A stretch of DNA of 64,000 bases from positions 2,881,501-2,945,500 of the forward strand of contig NC_014375.1 in NCBI RefSeq assembly GCF_000144605.1, in the 5' to 3' direction. A program made the position numbers and the translations under genes. Positions 1-9,003 of the stretch are shown here, in pieces. How positions within the stretch are numbered: position 1 is the stretch's first letter; each line of letters starts with the position of its first letter. The notes under the pieces were generated by a model. The model made no database searches, was not told where the DNA came from, and worked only from the letters and a program-made list of their open reading frames with translations. The stretch comes from Brevundimonas subvibrioides ATCC 15264 (GTDB taxonomy: Bacteria; Pseudomonadota; Alphaproteobacteria; Caulobacterales; Caulobacteraceae).

Positions 1-1805
1 TGGCCGCCGCGGCCGTCGGACAGGGAGTCCTGGTCAGTTGGCGGATCCGGGCGGAAGACGCCGCGGATCTCGCCTTCGACGTTTACCGCAATGGTCGGAA
101 GGTCAACGGCGAGCCGGTGACGGGCAGCAGCAACTTCGCCGATTCCGACGGCACCGTCGGCGATCGCTACGAGGTACGCGCACTCGCGGGGCCTTCCGTC
201 AGCGGGGCCGTCACGACCGCTGTCGCGGGCGGGTATCTGTCCATTCCCCTGCAACGGCCTGTCGGCGGCACCACCCCGAGCGGCGAGGCCTACACCTACA
301 ACGCCAATGACGGCAGCGTCGGCGACCTGGACGGGGACGGGCGCTTCGAGATCGTCGTCAAATGGGACCCGACGACCTCGAAAGACAACGCGTTTTCCGG
401 ATATTCGGGCCCTGCCCTTCTGGACGCCTACACGCTGGACGGCGAGCGTCTGTGGCGGATCGACCTCGGCCCCAACATCCGCGCCGGCGCGCACTACACC
501 CAATTCATGGTGTTCGACTTCGACGGCGATGGACGCGCCGAGGTGGCGGCCAAGACGGGCGACGGCACGATCGACGGCCAGGGGGGCATCGTCGGCAAGG
601 CGAATGTGGATTGGCGCGAAGCCGGCGGAGAGGCACCGCAGGCCGACCGGACCGGCGCGGCCCTTCGGCCGGACGGCACCCGCTACGCCGACCTGACCGG
701 TCGGATCCTCAGGGGACCCGAGTATCTGACCGTGTTCGAGGGCACGACCGGCAGGGCCCTCGCCACCGAGGCGTTCAGCCCGCCGCGTCACCCCGACACC
801 GCGACACCGAGCGCAGCGCAACTGACCGAGCGTTGGGGAGACGGTTATGGCAACCGGTCGGACCGCTATCTGGCAGGCGTGGCCTATCTGGATGGCGCGC
901 GGCCCAGCATCGTGATGGCGCGCGGCTACTATGCCCGCACGACGGTCGCCGCCTGGGACTGGCGGGACGGTCGGTTGAGCCAGCGCTGGCTTTTCGATAC
1001 CGGCTCGCCCGACGACGCCTTCTCGGGCCAGGGCAACCACCAGCTGAGCGTGGCCGACGTGGACGAGGATGGCCGTGACGAGATCGTCTACGGATCCATG
1101 GCCATCGACGACAACGGAACCGGCTTGTGGACTGCGCGCCTGTTCCACGGCGATGCCATGCACCTGTCGGACCTCGACCCGTCGAGGCCCGGGCTCGAGA
1201 AGTTCGGGGTGCACGAAAGTCCCGGCCGGAACGGCGGCATCGGTACGGCCATGCTGGACGCCCGCACCGGCGCGGTCCTGTGGAGCACGCCGGCGGAGAC
1301 CGACATCGGCCGGGGCGTCGCCATGGACATCGACCCGCGCCACCTCGGGGCGGAAGCCTGGGCCGCCAACTCGGACACTCTTTATGACGTGAAGGGCCAG
1401 CCCATCGGCCGACGCCCCCGGCAGATGAATTTCGGCATCTGGTGGGACGGCGATCTGCTGCGTGAACTGCTGGACGGGACCACGATCTCGAAATGGAATT
1501 GGGTGTCGGAGGAAGCGACGCCCCTGCTGACCGCGACCGGCGCCACCTCGAACAACGGCACCAAGGCGAACCCGGTCCTGTCGGCCGACATCTTCGGCGA
1601 CTGGCGCGAGGAACTCATCTTGCGGGCCGAGGACAATTCCGAACTCCGCGTGTACGTGACGCCCTATCCGACGGACATCCGCATGGTCACGCTGATGAGC
1701 GATCCGGTCTATCGTCTGGCGGTCGCGTGGCAGAACACGGCCTACAACCAGCCCCCGCACACAGGCTTCTATCTCGGCGAGGGCATGACGGTGCCGACGC
1801 GGTGA
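1..1805 (+). CDS. Rhamnogalacturonan lyase, PL11 family (5' partial)
   Basis: The frame is open from the first full codon (position 3), so the start and any signal peptide lie outside the window; 600 residues are visible. The N-terminal part (GVLVSWRI...FDVYRNG) is the fibronectin-like start of PL11 enzymes. It is followed by acidic FG-GAP-like calcium-binding repeats such as GDLDGDGRFEIVVKWDP, FDFDGDGRAEVAAKTGDGT and VADVDEDGRDEIVYGS, and a late FGDWREELILR motif, all typical of the eight-bladed PL11 propeller. Known family members cleave the Rha-GalA linkage of the rhamnogalacturonan-I backbone by beta-elimination. The next gene starts inside its stop codon (GTGA), so translation is probably coupled. 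The rest of the operon is also pectinolytic, which supports the call. Confidence 0.93.
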   Translation, partial: AAAAVGQGVLVSWRIRAEDAADLAFDVYRNGRKVNGEPVTGSSNFADSDGTVGDRYEVRALAGPSVSGAVTTAVAGGYLSIPLQRPVGGTTPSGEAYTYNANDGSVGDLDGDGRFEIVVKWDPTTSKDNAFSGYSGPALLDAYTLDGERLWRIDLGPNIRAGAHYTQFMVFDFDGDGRAEVAAKTGDGTIDGQGGIVGKANVDWREAGGEAPQADRTGAALRPDGTRYADLTGRILRGPEYLTVFEGTTGRALATEAFSPPRHPDTATPSAAQLTERWGDGYGNRSDRYLAGVAYLDGARPSIVMARGYYARTTVAAWDWRDGRLSQRWLFDTGSPDDAFSGQGNHQLSVADVDEDGRDEIVYGSMAIDDNGTGLWTARLFHGDAMHLSDLDPSRPGLEKFGVHESPGRNGGIGTAMLDARTGAVLWSTPAETDIGRGVAMDIDPRHLGAEAWAANSDTLYDVKGQPIGRRPRQMNFGIWWDGDLLRELLDGTTISKWNWVSEEATPLLTATGATSNNGTKANPVLSADIFGDWREELILRAEDNSELRVYVTPYPTDIRMVTLMSDPVYRLAVAWQNTAYNQPPHTGFYLGEGMTVPTR

Positions 1806-3010
1806 ACCGGGGACGTCTGGGACTTTCGGTGATGGCCGGCTTGATGGTGGCAACGGCGGCGACGGCCCAGCAACGGTTCGACTTCAACTCCGCGGTCGAT
1901 CGGCCCGGCTGGCGGACGGTTGCGCCCGATACGGCTTACACCAACGCGATCGGCTATGGGTTCGAGCATGATGGCGGCGAAGGGGCCTTGTTCTCCGTCG
2001 CCGTACCCGAGGGTGACTATCGGGTCACCGTCTGGCCGGCGTCATCGGCGCCGGTGACGGTCTGGGCCGAGACACGCCGGCTGATGCGCCAGGTCACGGA
2101 CGCGCCCGCCCGGTTCACCGTCAATGTCCGGCAGCCGGGTCTGGATCCCGTTCCCGTCAATGCCCCGGGCGGAGCGGCGGTGCGCCTCAATGCGCGGGAA
2201 GACGGATCGCGGTCCTGGGACGACCGATTGACCCTCGGCTTCGATGGCCCCGTGGCCCGGATCGAGATCGAGCCCGTCACGGCGACGCGCCTGATCCTGA
2301 TGGGCGACTCGACCGTGGCCGACCAGGCGGGCGGCGACTACGCCAGCTGGGGCCAGATGCTGCCCCGTTTTCTCGACGACGGTGTGTCCGTCGCGAACCA
2401 CGCAGAGTCCGGCGAGACGCTGAAGTCCTTCCTGACCGGGTTGCGTCTGGACAAGGCGTTGAGCCAGGTCCGGCCCGGCGATGTCGTCCTGATCCAGTTC
2501 GGACACAACGACTCGAAGGTGCAGTGGCCACAGACCTATGCCGAGGCGGGCACGACATTTCGCGCCTATCTTCGTGTCTACATAGACGAGGTCCGGCGGC
2601 GCGGCGGACAGCCGGTGCTCGTGACATCTCCGCATCGGCGTACCTTCGGCGCGGACGGCCGGATCACGAACAGCCATGGCGACTATCCGGCGGCCGTTCG
2701 CGCGGTGGCAGCGGAGCAGGATGTGGCGGTGATCGACCTGACCGCGATCAGCGGCCGGTTGTACGAGGCCCTGGGGCCAGAATTGTCCACGCGTGCTTTC
2801 GCCGATCAGGGACGGGATCCCACCCATCACAGCCGCTACGGGGCCGATCTGCTGGCATGGGCCGTCGCCGACGGGCTGCGCGAGATCCTGGCGGATGAGG
2901 CCTACGTGCGCCCCGGGATCGACCGGCTGGACCCGGACCGTCCTCCACGGCCTGACACCACGGAGCCAGGGTCCCCTGATCGCGCTGTTGAACGACCGAG
3001 GGGATCGTGA
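1802..3010 (+). CDS. Rhamnogalacturonan acetylesterase, CE12 / SGNH hydrolase
   Basis: This 402-residue secreted esterase probably removes O-acetyl groups from rhamnogalacturonan so that the lyase can act. The GTG start at 1802 overlaps the previous stop (GTGA) and gives a clean signal peptide (MNRGRLGLSVMAGLM...ATAQ). An N-terminal beta-sandwich of about 150 residues, as in YesT/YesY-like CE12 enzymes, precedes the SGNH domain. The nucleophile is Ser170 in LMGDSTVADQ. The other blocks are the HAESGET region, FGHNDSK, and D339/H342 in DPTHH, so the full set of hydrolase blocks is present. It is coupled at both ends to pectin genes. An in-frame start further upstream is possible but would overlap the lyase gene heavily and lack a leader. 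Confidence 0.9.
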   Translation: MNRGRLGLSVMAGLMVATAATAQQRFDFNSAVDRPGWRTVAPDTAYTNAIGYGFEHDGGEGALFSVAVPEGDYRVTVWPASSAPVTVWAETRRLMRQVTDAPARFTVNVRQPGLDPVPVNAPGGAAVRLNAREDGSRSWDDRLTLGFDGPVARIEIEPVTATRLILMGDSTVADQAGGDYASWGQMLPRFLDDGVSVANHAESGETLKSFLTGLRLDKALSQVRPGDVVLIQFGHNDSKVQWPQTYAEAGTTFRAYLRVYIDEVRRRGGQPVLVTSPHRRTFGADGRITNSHGDYPAAVRAVAAEQDVAVIDLTAISGRLYEALGPELSTRAFADQGRDPTHHSRYGADLLAWAVADGLREILADEAYVRPGIDRLDPDRPPRPDTTEPGSPDRAVERPRGS

Positions 3011-3975
3011 TGCTGGCCGCGATACTGGCGGCTCTGATCGCCCAGTCCGCCCCGTCCGACGGGGCCCTGTTCCGCGACCCGGTGCATGACGGTGCCGCTG
3101 ACGCGGCCATCGTGCGCGAGGCCGGCACCGGGACATGGCTGATGTTCTACACGAACCGGAGAGCCGACCTGCCGGTGGCGGAGGGCGACGTCTCGTGGGT
3201 TCACGGGACGCGCATCGGGATCGCGGAGTCCGGCGACGGGGGGGCGACATGGACCTATCGCGGCACCGCCGACCTTCCCGTTGACGCTCCCACGCACTGG
3301 GCTCCGGAGATCGTATCGGACAACGGCCTCAACCACCTGTTCCTCAGCGTGGTGCCCGGCGTCTTCAGGGACTGGAACGCGCCCCGGGCGATCGTTCATC
3401 TGACCAGCCCCGACCTCCGGGTCTGGACCTATCATTCCCGGCTCGACCTGGGCTCGGACCGGGTGATCGACGCCGGGGTCCTGCCCCTCCCCGGCGGCGG
3501 ATGGCGCATGTGGTACAAGGACGAACGCGACGGCAGCCGCATCCACCATGCCGACAGTCCCGACCTCTACACCTGGACGCCGCGCGGCGTCGCCCTCGAC
3601 GGACCGCCCGGCGAAGGGCCGAAGCCTTTCGCGTGGCGTGGTCGCTACTGGATGGTCGTCGATCACTGGAACGGCCTCGGTGTGTACCGGTCCGAGGATG
3701 CCGAACACTGGCAGGCCCAGCCGGGACGCCTGCTGGCCGAACCGGGCCATAGACCCACCGACCGCGCGAAGGGGCAGCACGCCGATGTCGTCGTGGTCGG
3801 CGACCGCGCCTACCTCGTCTACTTCACGCAGCAGGACGGGGCACCGGAAACGGCCCTGGATCCGACCTGGCGTCGCCGCTCCGTGATCCATGCGGCGGCC
3901 CTGACCGAGACCGACGGCCTCCTGTCGGTCGATCGCGACCAGCCTGTCACCCTTGATCTCGGGAGTCCTCGATGA
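3010..3975 (+). CDS. Secreted GH43-like five-bladed beta-propeller glycosidase
   Basis: The 321-residue protein begins with a short hydrophobic leader (MLAAILAALIAQSAPSDG). Successive propeller blades follow, recognisable from LFRDPVHDGAADAAIV, THWAPEIVSDNG, DAGVLPLPGGGWRMWYKDE and KPFAWRGRYWMVVDHWNG. This layout matches GH43/GH117-like enzymes, which trim arabinosyl, galactosyl or related side chains. I cannot assign the substrate from sequence. The ATG at 3010 shares its A with the previous TGA; a GTG at 3007 directly before it is an alternative start, and a GAGGGG ribosome-binding site lies just upstream. The gene overlaps the next by ATGA. Its position in a rhamnogalacturonan operon suggests side-chain removal from rhamnogalacturonan-I. 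Confidence 0.75.
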   Translation: MLAAILAALIAQSAPSDGALFRDPVHDGAADAAIVREAGTGTWLMFYTNRRADLPVAEGDVSWVHGTRIGIAESGDGGATWTYRGTADLPVDAPTHWAPEIVSDNGLNHLFLSVVPGVFRDWNAPRAIVHLTSPDLRVWTYHSRLDLGSDRVIDAGVLPLPGGGWRMWYKDERDGSRIHHADSPDLYTWTPRGVALDGPPGEGPKPFAWRGRYWMVVDHWNGLGVYRSEDAEHWQAQPGRLLAEPGHRPTDRAKGQHADVVVVGDRAYLVYFTQQDGAPETALDPTWRRRSVIHAAALTETDGLLSVDRDQPVTLDLGSPR

Positions 3976-4868
3976 ACGCTCGCCTGTTCGCCATCGTCGC
4001 CGCAACCGGCACCCTTCTGGCCATGCCCGCCGCCAGCCAGCAGGCGGCCCCCGTGCCCGATCCCCTGACCTATCCCTATGTGCTCACATCGTTCAGCAAC
4101 GGCAATGCGACGACCATGAGCGTCTATGTCTCGGAGGATGCCGCGACGTTTCGGCCCCTGGCCCTGACCGCCTTCGTGCCGCCTACGGGCCTCATCCGCG
4201 ATCCCAGCATCATCCGCCGCGCCGACGGCTGGTACCATGTCGTCTACACCACCGACTGGAACAACGACGAGATCGGCTTTGCCAGAAGTCGCGACCTGAT
4301 CCACTGGGACCATGTCCGTAACCTGAAGGTCCCGCTGGCGGGCGTCACGAACACCTGGGCTCCGGAGTGGTTCGTCGACGAGGACGGCTCGACCCACGTC
4401 ATCTATGCGTTGTCCCGGAACGGTCCCGACGGCCAGTTCCAGCCGCACATCATCACGGCCTCGAACGACGATCTGACGGAGTGGGGCGCGCCCCGGCCGA
4501 TGGTGGGGCTGGGCCCCAACTACATCGACACCTTCGTGATCCGGGAGGGCGGCCTGTATCAGGCCTTCATCAAGCAGGAGACGACCAAGTTCATCGAGCG
4601 CGCCACCGCCCCCACGCTCGACGGGCCGTGGACGATCGTGAATACCGGAGACTGGGCCGGCTGGGGTGCCTTCACCGAAGGCCAGGCCCTGGTCCGACGC
4701 CCGGACGGCGGATGGCGCATCTATTTCGACGAGTACATCCAGAAGCGCTACTGGCACAGCGACAGCGACGACCTGGTTCACTGGACGCCGCGCGTCGAAC
4801 TGGCGGGGCTCTCGGGCATCGCGCGGCACTTCACCGTCCTTCGGCAGCCCCGGCCGGAAGCCCCGTGA
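3972..4868 (+). CDS. Secreted glycoside hydrolase, GH43 family
   Basis: The 298-residue protein has a signal peptide (MNARLFAIVAATGTLLAMPAASQQ) and a GH43-type five-bladed propeller. GLIRDPSIIR carries the conserved early Asp, TNTWAPEWFVDEDG marks the next blade, and FTEGQALVRRPDGGWRIYFDEY contributes a candidate acidic residue in the C-terminal half. GH43 enzymes are usually arabinofuranosidases, xylosidases or galactosidases. The rhamnogalacturonan context favours arabinan or galactan side chains. It is a second, clearly different GH43-like gene beside the one just upstream, overlapping it by ATGA and the next gene by GTGA, so the two probably act on different linkages. Confidence 0.8.
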   Translation: MNARLFAIVAATGTLLAMPAASQQAAPVPDPLTYPYVLTSFSNGNATTMSVYVSEDAATFRPLALTAFVPPTGLIRDPSIIRRADGWYHVVYTTDWNNDEIGFARSRDLIHWDHVRNLKVPLAGVTNTWAPEWFVDEDGSTHVIYALSRNGPDGQFQPHIITASNDDLTEWGAPRPMVGLGPNYIDTFVIREGGLYQAFIKQETTKFIERATAPTLDGPWTIVNTGDWAGWGAFTEGQALVRRPDGGWRIYFDEYIQKRYWHSDSDDLVHWTPRVELAGLSGIARHFTVLRQPRPEAP

Positions 4869-5608
4869 AGGCGCGCGGGACATGGGCCGGGTTGGCCGTC
4901 GTCGTCGCGGCGATGACGCTTTGCGGATGCGCCTTGCCCGCCGTCATGGTGCCGACCGGCGGGCCGTCGCCTGACAACCCGATCCACAGCGACGACTTCC
5001 GGTCCGGTCTCGGACAATGGGCGGTCGAGCTGGAGCGCGGCGGCCGCGTGACGGCCCGTGACGGCGTGCTCGACATCGACGTGCCGGGAGGCGCGACGGT
5101 CTGGTTCCGCCCCGTCCTTCAGGGACCCGTCGTCATCGAATACGATGCCGTTGCGGTCGATGAGGGCGGTGCCAACGATCGCGTCAGCGACCTGAACGCC
5201 TTCTGGATGGCGACGGACCCGCGCGCTCCGGGCGGAGTGCCCTACCCTCGCAGCGGCGCGTTCGCCGACTACGACACCTTGCGGACCTACTATGTCGGTC
5301 AGGGGGGCAACGGAAACACCACGACGCGGATGCGGCGCTATGTGGGAGAGCCCTCCAACCGGCCTCTGTTGCCCGACCACGACAGGACAGACGCGGACGA
5401 TCTGCTGGTGGCGAACGCGAGACAGTCGATCCGGCTGGTCGCGGCGGGGGATCTGATCCAGTACTGGCGCGACGACCGCCTGGTGTTCGAGATGGTCGAT
5501 CCGGATCCCTATCAGCGCGGCTGGTTCGCCCTCCGAACCACCGCCAGCCATCTTCGGATCACCAATTTCCGGGTTCGCACGCTGCCGCCGGTCCGGCCTC
5601 CCGCGTGA
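4865..5608 (+). CDS. DUF6250-like lipoprotein, probable carbohydrate-binding or lyase partner
   Basis: The 247-residue protein starts at a GTG that overlaps the previous stop. Its leader ends in a lipobox-like LCGC, with Cys22 as the likely lipidated residue. The mature part is a concanavalin-like beta-sandwich (HSDDFRSGLGQWAVELERGG, GATVWFRPVLQGPVVIEYDA, LRTYYVGQGGNGNTTTRMRRY, GWFALRTTASHLRITNFRV), which resembles the DUF6250 proteins often found in pectin loci. No catalytic site can be named from sequence. It is likely anchored in the outer or inner membrane facing the periplasm and helps bind or process rhamnogalacturonan fragments; that role is inferred from context alone. Confidence 0.7.
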   Translation: MKARGTWAGLAVVVAAMTLCGCALPAVMVPTGGPSPDNPIHSDDFRSGLGQWAVELERGGRVTARDGVLDIDVPGGATVWFRPVLQGPVVIEYDAVAVDEGGANDRVSDLNAFWMATDPRAPGGVPYPRSGAFADYDTLRTYYVGQGGNGNTTTRMRRYVGEPSNRPLLPDHDRTDADDLLVANARQSIRLVAAGDLIQYWRDDRLVFEMVDPDPYQRGWFALRTTASHLRITNFRVRTLPPVRPPA

Positions 5609-7032
5609 TGGCGGAGCGCGTCTTCGACGTTCGAGACTTCGGTGCCCGCGGCGACGGTCTGACGCTGGACACTCCCGCCATCAATGCAGCGATCGACGCG
5701 GCCGCTGCCGCGGGAGGGGGCCGCGTCGTCCTCGCCCCGGGCCGGTATCTCAGCTTTTCGATCCAGCTTCGAAGCCGCATCACGCTCGAGCTCAGCGAAG
5801 GCGCGATCCTGGAAGCCGCCGACCCCGCACGGCACGACGGCCAGTACGACGCACCGGAGCCCAACCCGCACGACGCATACCAGGACTTCGGCCACAGCCA
5901 CTGGCACAACAGCCTGATCTGGGGCGAGGACATCGAGGACGTCGTCCTGCTGGGCCCGGGCCTGATCCACGGCCTGGGGCTGACGCGCGAAGGCCCCGGG
6001 GCCCCTTGGTCGCGCGACCACATCGGCGACCGGCCTTTGAGCATGGGGCCCGCCACGCCCCTTTCGCCCGCCGTGTTCGAGGCGGAACAGGCGGCCATGG
6101 TCGGGCTGGGCAACAAGGCCGTGGCCATCAGGAACGGCCGCAACATCGTCATCCGGGACCTGACGGTTCTGAAGGGGGGCCATTTCGCCTTCCTCCTCAC
6201 CGGGGTCGACGGTCTGCTGATGGACGGCCTGCGGATCGACACGGACCGGGACGGCATCGACCTGGACTGCGTGCGGGAGGCGCGGCTGTCGAACCTGCGG
6301 GTGAATACGCCCAACGACGACGCCATCGTTCTGAAGACGTCCTTTGCCCTGGGTGAGCGGCGATCGACCGAGCGGGTTCAGATCATGGGCTGTCGCGTCT
6401 CGGGCTACGACATGGGCACCCTGCTGGACGGGACGTTCGGGCGGACCCAGAACCTGTCGCCGGACCTCGATCGCGTCACCGGCCGGATCAAGCTGGGCAC
6501 GGAGTCGAACGGCGATTTCCGGGACATCGAGATCGCGGACTGCCAGTTCGAACGCTCGCGCGGCCTGGCGATCGAGACTGTGGATGGCGGCGTGATCGAG
6601 GACATCGTCGTGCGCGACATCGTCATGCGCGAGGTCACCACGGCCCCGATCTTCCTGCGCCTCGGCGACCGCCGCAGGGGGCCCGAAGGCACGACCGCCG
6701 GGGCCCTGCAGCGCGTGTCGATCCGCAACCTGGTCGCGACCGGCATAGACCCCCGCTTTGCGGCGACACTGGCCGGCCTGCCGGATCATCCGATCGAGGA
6801 TGTGCGGTTGAGCGACATCCACCTGACCTATGGCGGCGGTGGAACGGCGGACGACGCCGGTCGCACGGTCCCCGAACTGCCTCACGCCTATCCCGAGCCC
6901 AGCATGTTCGGGGTCAGCCCGGCCCATGGCCTGTACGCGCGCCACGTCCGAGGGCTCACGCTGGAGAACGTCGTCTTCGCGACGGAAACGCCGGACGCCC
7001 GCCCCGACGTCGTACTGGATGATGTTGTCTAG
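5608..7032 (+). CDS. Atypical GH28 (polygalacturonase-family) glycosidase
   Basis: The 474-residue right-handed beta-helix protein opens directly with FDVRDFGARGDG, the usual GH28 start, and has no signal peptide, unlike its operon partners. The helix turns contain DTDRDGIDLDCV and NTPNDDAIVLKTS, equivalent to the GH28 catalytic aspartates. Where typical polygalacturonases have GHG and later RIK, this protein reads TGRIKLGTESNGD and GLAIETVDGG. The catalytic-region His and the uronate-binding Arg/Lys are therefore altered. It may act on rhamnogalacturonan oligomers or another uronide inside the cell or periplasm. The ATG at 5608 shares its A with the preceding TGA; a GTG at 5605 is equally possible. 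Confidence 0.8.
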   Translation: MAERVFDVRDFGARGDGLTLDTPAINAAIDAAAAAGGGRVVLAPGRYLSFSIQLRSRITLELSEGAILEAADPARHDGQYDAPEPNPHDAYQDFGHSHWHNSLIWGEDIEDVVLLGPGLIHGLGLTREGPGAPWSRDHIGDRPLSMGPATPLSPAVFEAEQAAMVGLGNKAVAIRNGRNIVIRDLTVLKGGHFAFLLTGVDGLLMDGLRIDTDRDGIDLDCVREARLSNLRVNTPNDDAIVLKTSFALGERRSTERVQIMGCRVSGYDMGTLLDGTFGRTQNLSPDLDRVTGRIKLGTESNGDFRDIEIADCQFERSRGLAIETVDGGVIEDIVVRDIVMREVTTAPIFLRLGDRRRGPEGTTAGALQRVSIRNLVATGIDPRFAATLAGLPDHPIEDVRLSDIHLTYGGGGTADDAGRTVPELPHAYPEPSMFGVSPAHGLYARHVRGLTLENVVFATETPDARPDVVLDDVV

Positions 7033-7370
7033 AGGCCCGGGGCCCGAAGATGGAACACGGGATCCAGGTCGACCTGGACCGGCACATTGTCGGGGCCGGC
7101 CTGCATGATGTCGGCCATCATCGCCCACCAGCGCTGCATGACGTCCGTGCCGGGCAGATCGGCCAGGGTGTGATCGACCCGTCGCGTCATGACCGCGAAC
7201 AGGTGATCGCTCTGCGGATCCAGAAAGATCCTGTAGTCGATCACGCCGGCCGCGATCAGCGCCTCCGACAGCGCGGGCCAGATGTCGTCGTGGCGACGGC
7301 GGTATTCCTCGGCCTGCCCCGGGTTCATGTTCATCCGGAAGGCGATCGTCTCGGTGGCGGGCGGGCTCAT
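7029..7370 (-). CDS. rhaM: L-rhamnose mutarotase
   Basis: The 113-residue protein matches the RhaM family in length and motifs: an N-terminal AFRMNMNPGQAEEYRRRHDDIWP with the active-site His, then IDYRIFLD and a C-terminal MQRWWAMMADIM segment. RhaM interconverts alpha- and beta-L-rhamnopyranose, supplying the anomer the dehydrogenase uses. Its ATG overlaps the stop of the rhamnose dehydrogenase gene (ATGA), and it is last in the leftward iclR-dehydrogenase-mutarotase operon. Its own stop overlaps the last codon of the convergent GH28 gene by a few bases. Confidence 0.93.
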   Translation of the reverse strand: MSPPATETIAFRMNMNPGQAEEYRRRHDDIWPALSEALIAAGVIDYRIFLDPQSDHLFAVMTRRVDHTLADLPGTDVMQRWWAMMADIMQAGPDNVPVQVDLDPVFHLRAPGL

Positions 7371-8128
7371 TGCAGGTTCACGAAGGCCCCGCCATCGACC
7401 AGCAAGGCGGCCCCTGTGACGTACCGCGCCATGTCGGAGGCCAGGAAGACGATGGGGCCTGCCAGGTCATCCGGTTCGCCCAGACGCCCCAGCGGGATCC
7501 GCCCGGCCATGTATTCGCGCTTCGCCGGATCGGCCAGATCCTCGCGGTTGATGTCGGTTTCGATCGTGCCGGGCAGGACCGAGTTGCAGCGAATCCCGTG
7601 CGGGCCCAGGGCGATGGCACAGGACTGCATCAGCGAATGCACCCCCGCCTTGGTCGGGGTGTAGTGCGTCTGCATGCCGCCGCCGACCAGGGCGCTGATC
7701 GAACTGACCGCGATCAGGGCACCGCCGTGTCCCTGGTCCACCATCTGGTTCGCGGCGGCCTGGGTCATATAGTAGGCGCCGTGCAGATTGACCCGCAGCG
7801 TGCGCTCCAGCACGTCGCGCGGCATGTCCAGAAAGCTGTGGAACGGACAGATGCCGGCATTGCTGACGAAGACATCCACCTTGCCGAACGCCTCGACGGC
7901 CGCCCGGACGAAGACGGGGGCCTGATCGGGATCCGACACGTCGCCCTTCACCGCGATGGCGCGTCGACCCATCGCCTCGATCTCGGCCACCGCACTATCG
8001 GCGCCATCCTGATCCTGCAGATAGTTGATCGCGACGTCGGCCCCGTGCCGGGCGCATCCCAGCGCCGCGGCGCGCCCGATGCCCCCGGAGGCTCCGGTGA
8101 TCAGAACGGTCTTGCCTTCCAGCAACAT
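7367..8128 (-). CDS. lra1: L-rhamnose 1-dehydrogenase (SDR), LRA1 type
   Basis: This 253-residue short-chain dehydrogenase should oxidise L-rhamnose to L-rhamnono-1,4-lactone, the first step of the non-phosphorylated pathway. It has the Rossmann motif TGASGGIG, the NAG motif (SNAGICPFHSFLDMP), catalytic Ser in AVSSISALVGG and the YxxxK pair in HYTPTKAG. The stretches GICPFHSFLDMP and YVTGA.LLVDGG.FVNLQ match what I recall of the characterised Azotobacter vinelandii enzyme, which makes the assignment unusually specific for an SDR. It lies 15 bp downstream of the IclR gene and overlaps rhaM by ATGA. Confidence 0.93.
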   Translation of the reverse strand: MLLEGKTVLITGASGGIGRAAALGCARHGADVAINYLQDQDGADSAVAEIEAMGRRAIAVKGDVSDPDQAPVFVRAAVEAFGKVDVFVSNAGICPFHSFLDMPRDVLERTLRVNLHGAYYMTQAAANQMVDQGHGGALIAVSSISALVGGGMQTHYTPTKAGVHSLMQSCAIALGPHGIRCNSVLPGTIETDINREDLADPAKREYMAGRIPLGRLGEPDDLAGPIVFLASDMARYVTGAALLVDGGAFVNLQ

Positions 8129-8143
8129 GAAGCCTCCAGGGTG

Positions 8144-8989
8144 TCAGGGTCGTGAGGATCGTCTGGGCCTGGCCGCGAACTCGGCGGCAGCATCCTCGCT
8201 CCAGCCCAGCTCGCGACTGATGGCTTCGGCCGTCGCCCGGACCTGCTGCGGCAGCGAGGCCATCCGATGGTCGTCCATGTACTGCGCCGCGCTCGACAGG
8301 CTGATGGCACCGACGATGCGGCCGGCCACATCCCTGATGGGGGCGGCCACGCAGCGGATGCGGTCCTCGTTTTCCTCGAGGTCGAAGGCGTGGCCGTCCC
8401 GCGCGTACTCGCGCATCCGGCTCAGCCAGGTCTCGCGGTCCAGAGCGCTTCGGCTGATCGCCTCCTCCTGGTCGAACATCTCGGCCCACTGCGCCTCCGT
8501 CTCGTCGAGGATCATGGCCTTCCCCAAGCCCGTGGAACGGATCGGCTGCCGTTCGCCGACCCGCGAGCTGATCTCGATGCGTCGGCGCCCCGGGATCTTG
8601 TCGAGATAGAGGGCGCGGCCCTTGTCCAGGACGCCCAGGTGAACCGTATCCTCGGTGTCGGCTGCGAGCGTTTCGAGGTGCGGTCGGGCGACCCGGGGCA
8701 GATCCTTCTGCTGCTGCGCCTTGAAGCCCAGTTCCAGAAGCTTGGGCCCCAGGACGTACCCCTCCCGGGGCAGGAAGTTCAGGTACTGCCTTTCGACCAG
8801 CGCGGCTGCCAGCCGATGGGTCGTGCTGCGCGTCAGACCAAGGCGCGTGGCCAGGTCGGCCAGGCCGATCGTGCCGTCCGAAACGGCTTCGACGACATCC
8901 AGCCCGCGAAGAAGGGTCTGGCTGCTCGACGATTTGCCGCCCTCGGACCCATCTGTGGCCGCTGTTCGTGTTGACGCCGATATTCTCAT
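8144..8989 (-). CDS. IclR-family transcriptional regulator of rhamnose/pectin genes
   Basis: The 281-residue regulator has an N-terminal winged helix (TLLRGLDVVEAVSDG...LADLATRLGLTRSTTHRL) and a C-terminal IclR effector domain (LPRVARPHLETLAADTEDTVHLGVLDKGRALYLDKIPGRRRIE...GERQPIRSTGLGKA). I chose the ATG at 8989 because an AGGA sits about nine bases upstream of it. The longer frame to 9076 would run through the candidate operators and carries no family homology. It is first in an operon with the rhamnose dehydrogenase and rhaM, and divergent from the dehydratase operon. It probably senses a rhamnose-pathway intermediate or uronide and controls both operons and itself. The ligand is unknown. 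Confidence 0.9.
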   Translation of the reverse strand: MRISASTRTAATDGSEGGKSSSSQTLLRGLDVVEAVSDGTIGLADLATRLGLTRSTTHRLAAALVERQYLNFLPREGYVLGPKLLELGFKAQQQKDLPRVARPHLETLAADTEDTVHLGVLDKGRALYLDKIPGRRRIEISSRVGERQPIRSTGLGKAMILDETEAQWAEMFDQEEAISRSALDRETWLSRMREYARDGHAFDLEENEDRIRCVAAPIRDVAGRIVGAISLSSAAQYMDDHRMASLPQQVRATAEAISRELGWSEDAAAEFAARPRRSSRP

Positions 8990-9003
8990 CTCGTAACGTC
9001 CTA

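Noticed and set aside
2042..3250. Minus-strand open frame across the CE12 and GH43-like genes
   Set aside because: Composition is low-complexity (Arg, Pro, Gly) and it crosses two well-supported coupled genes.
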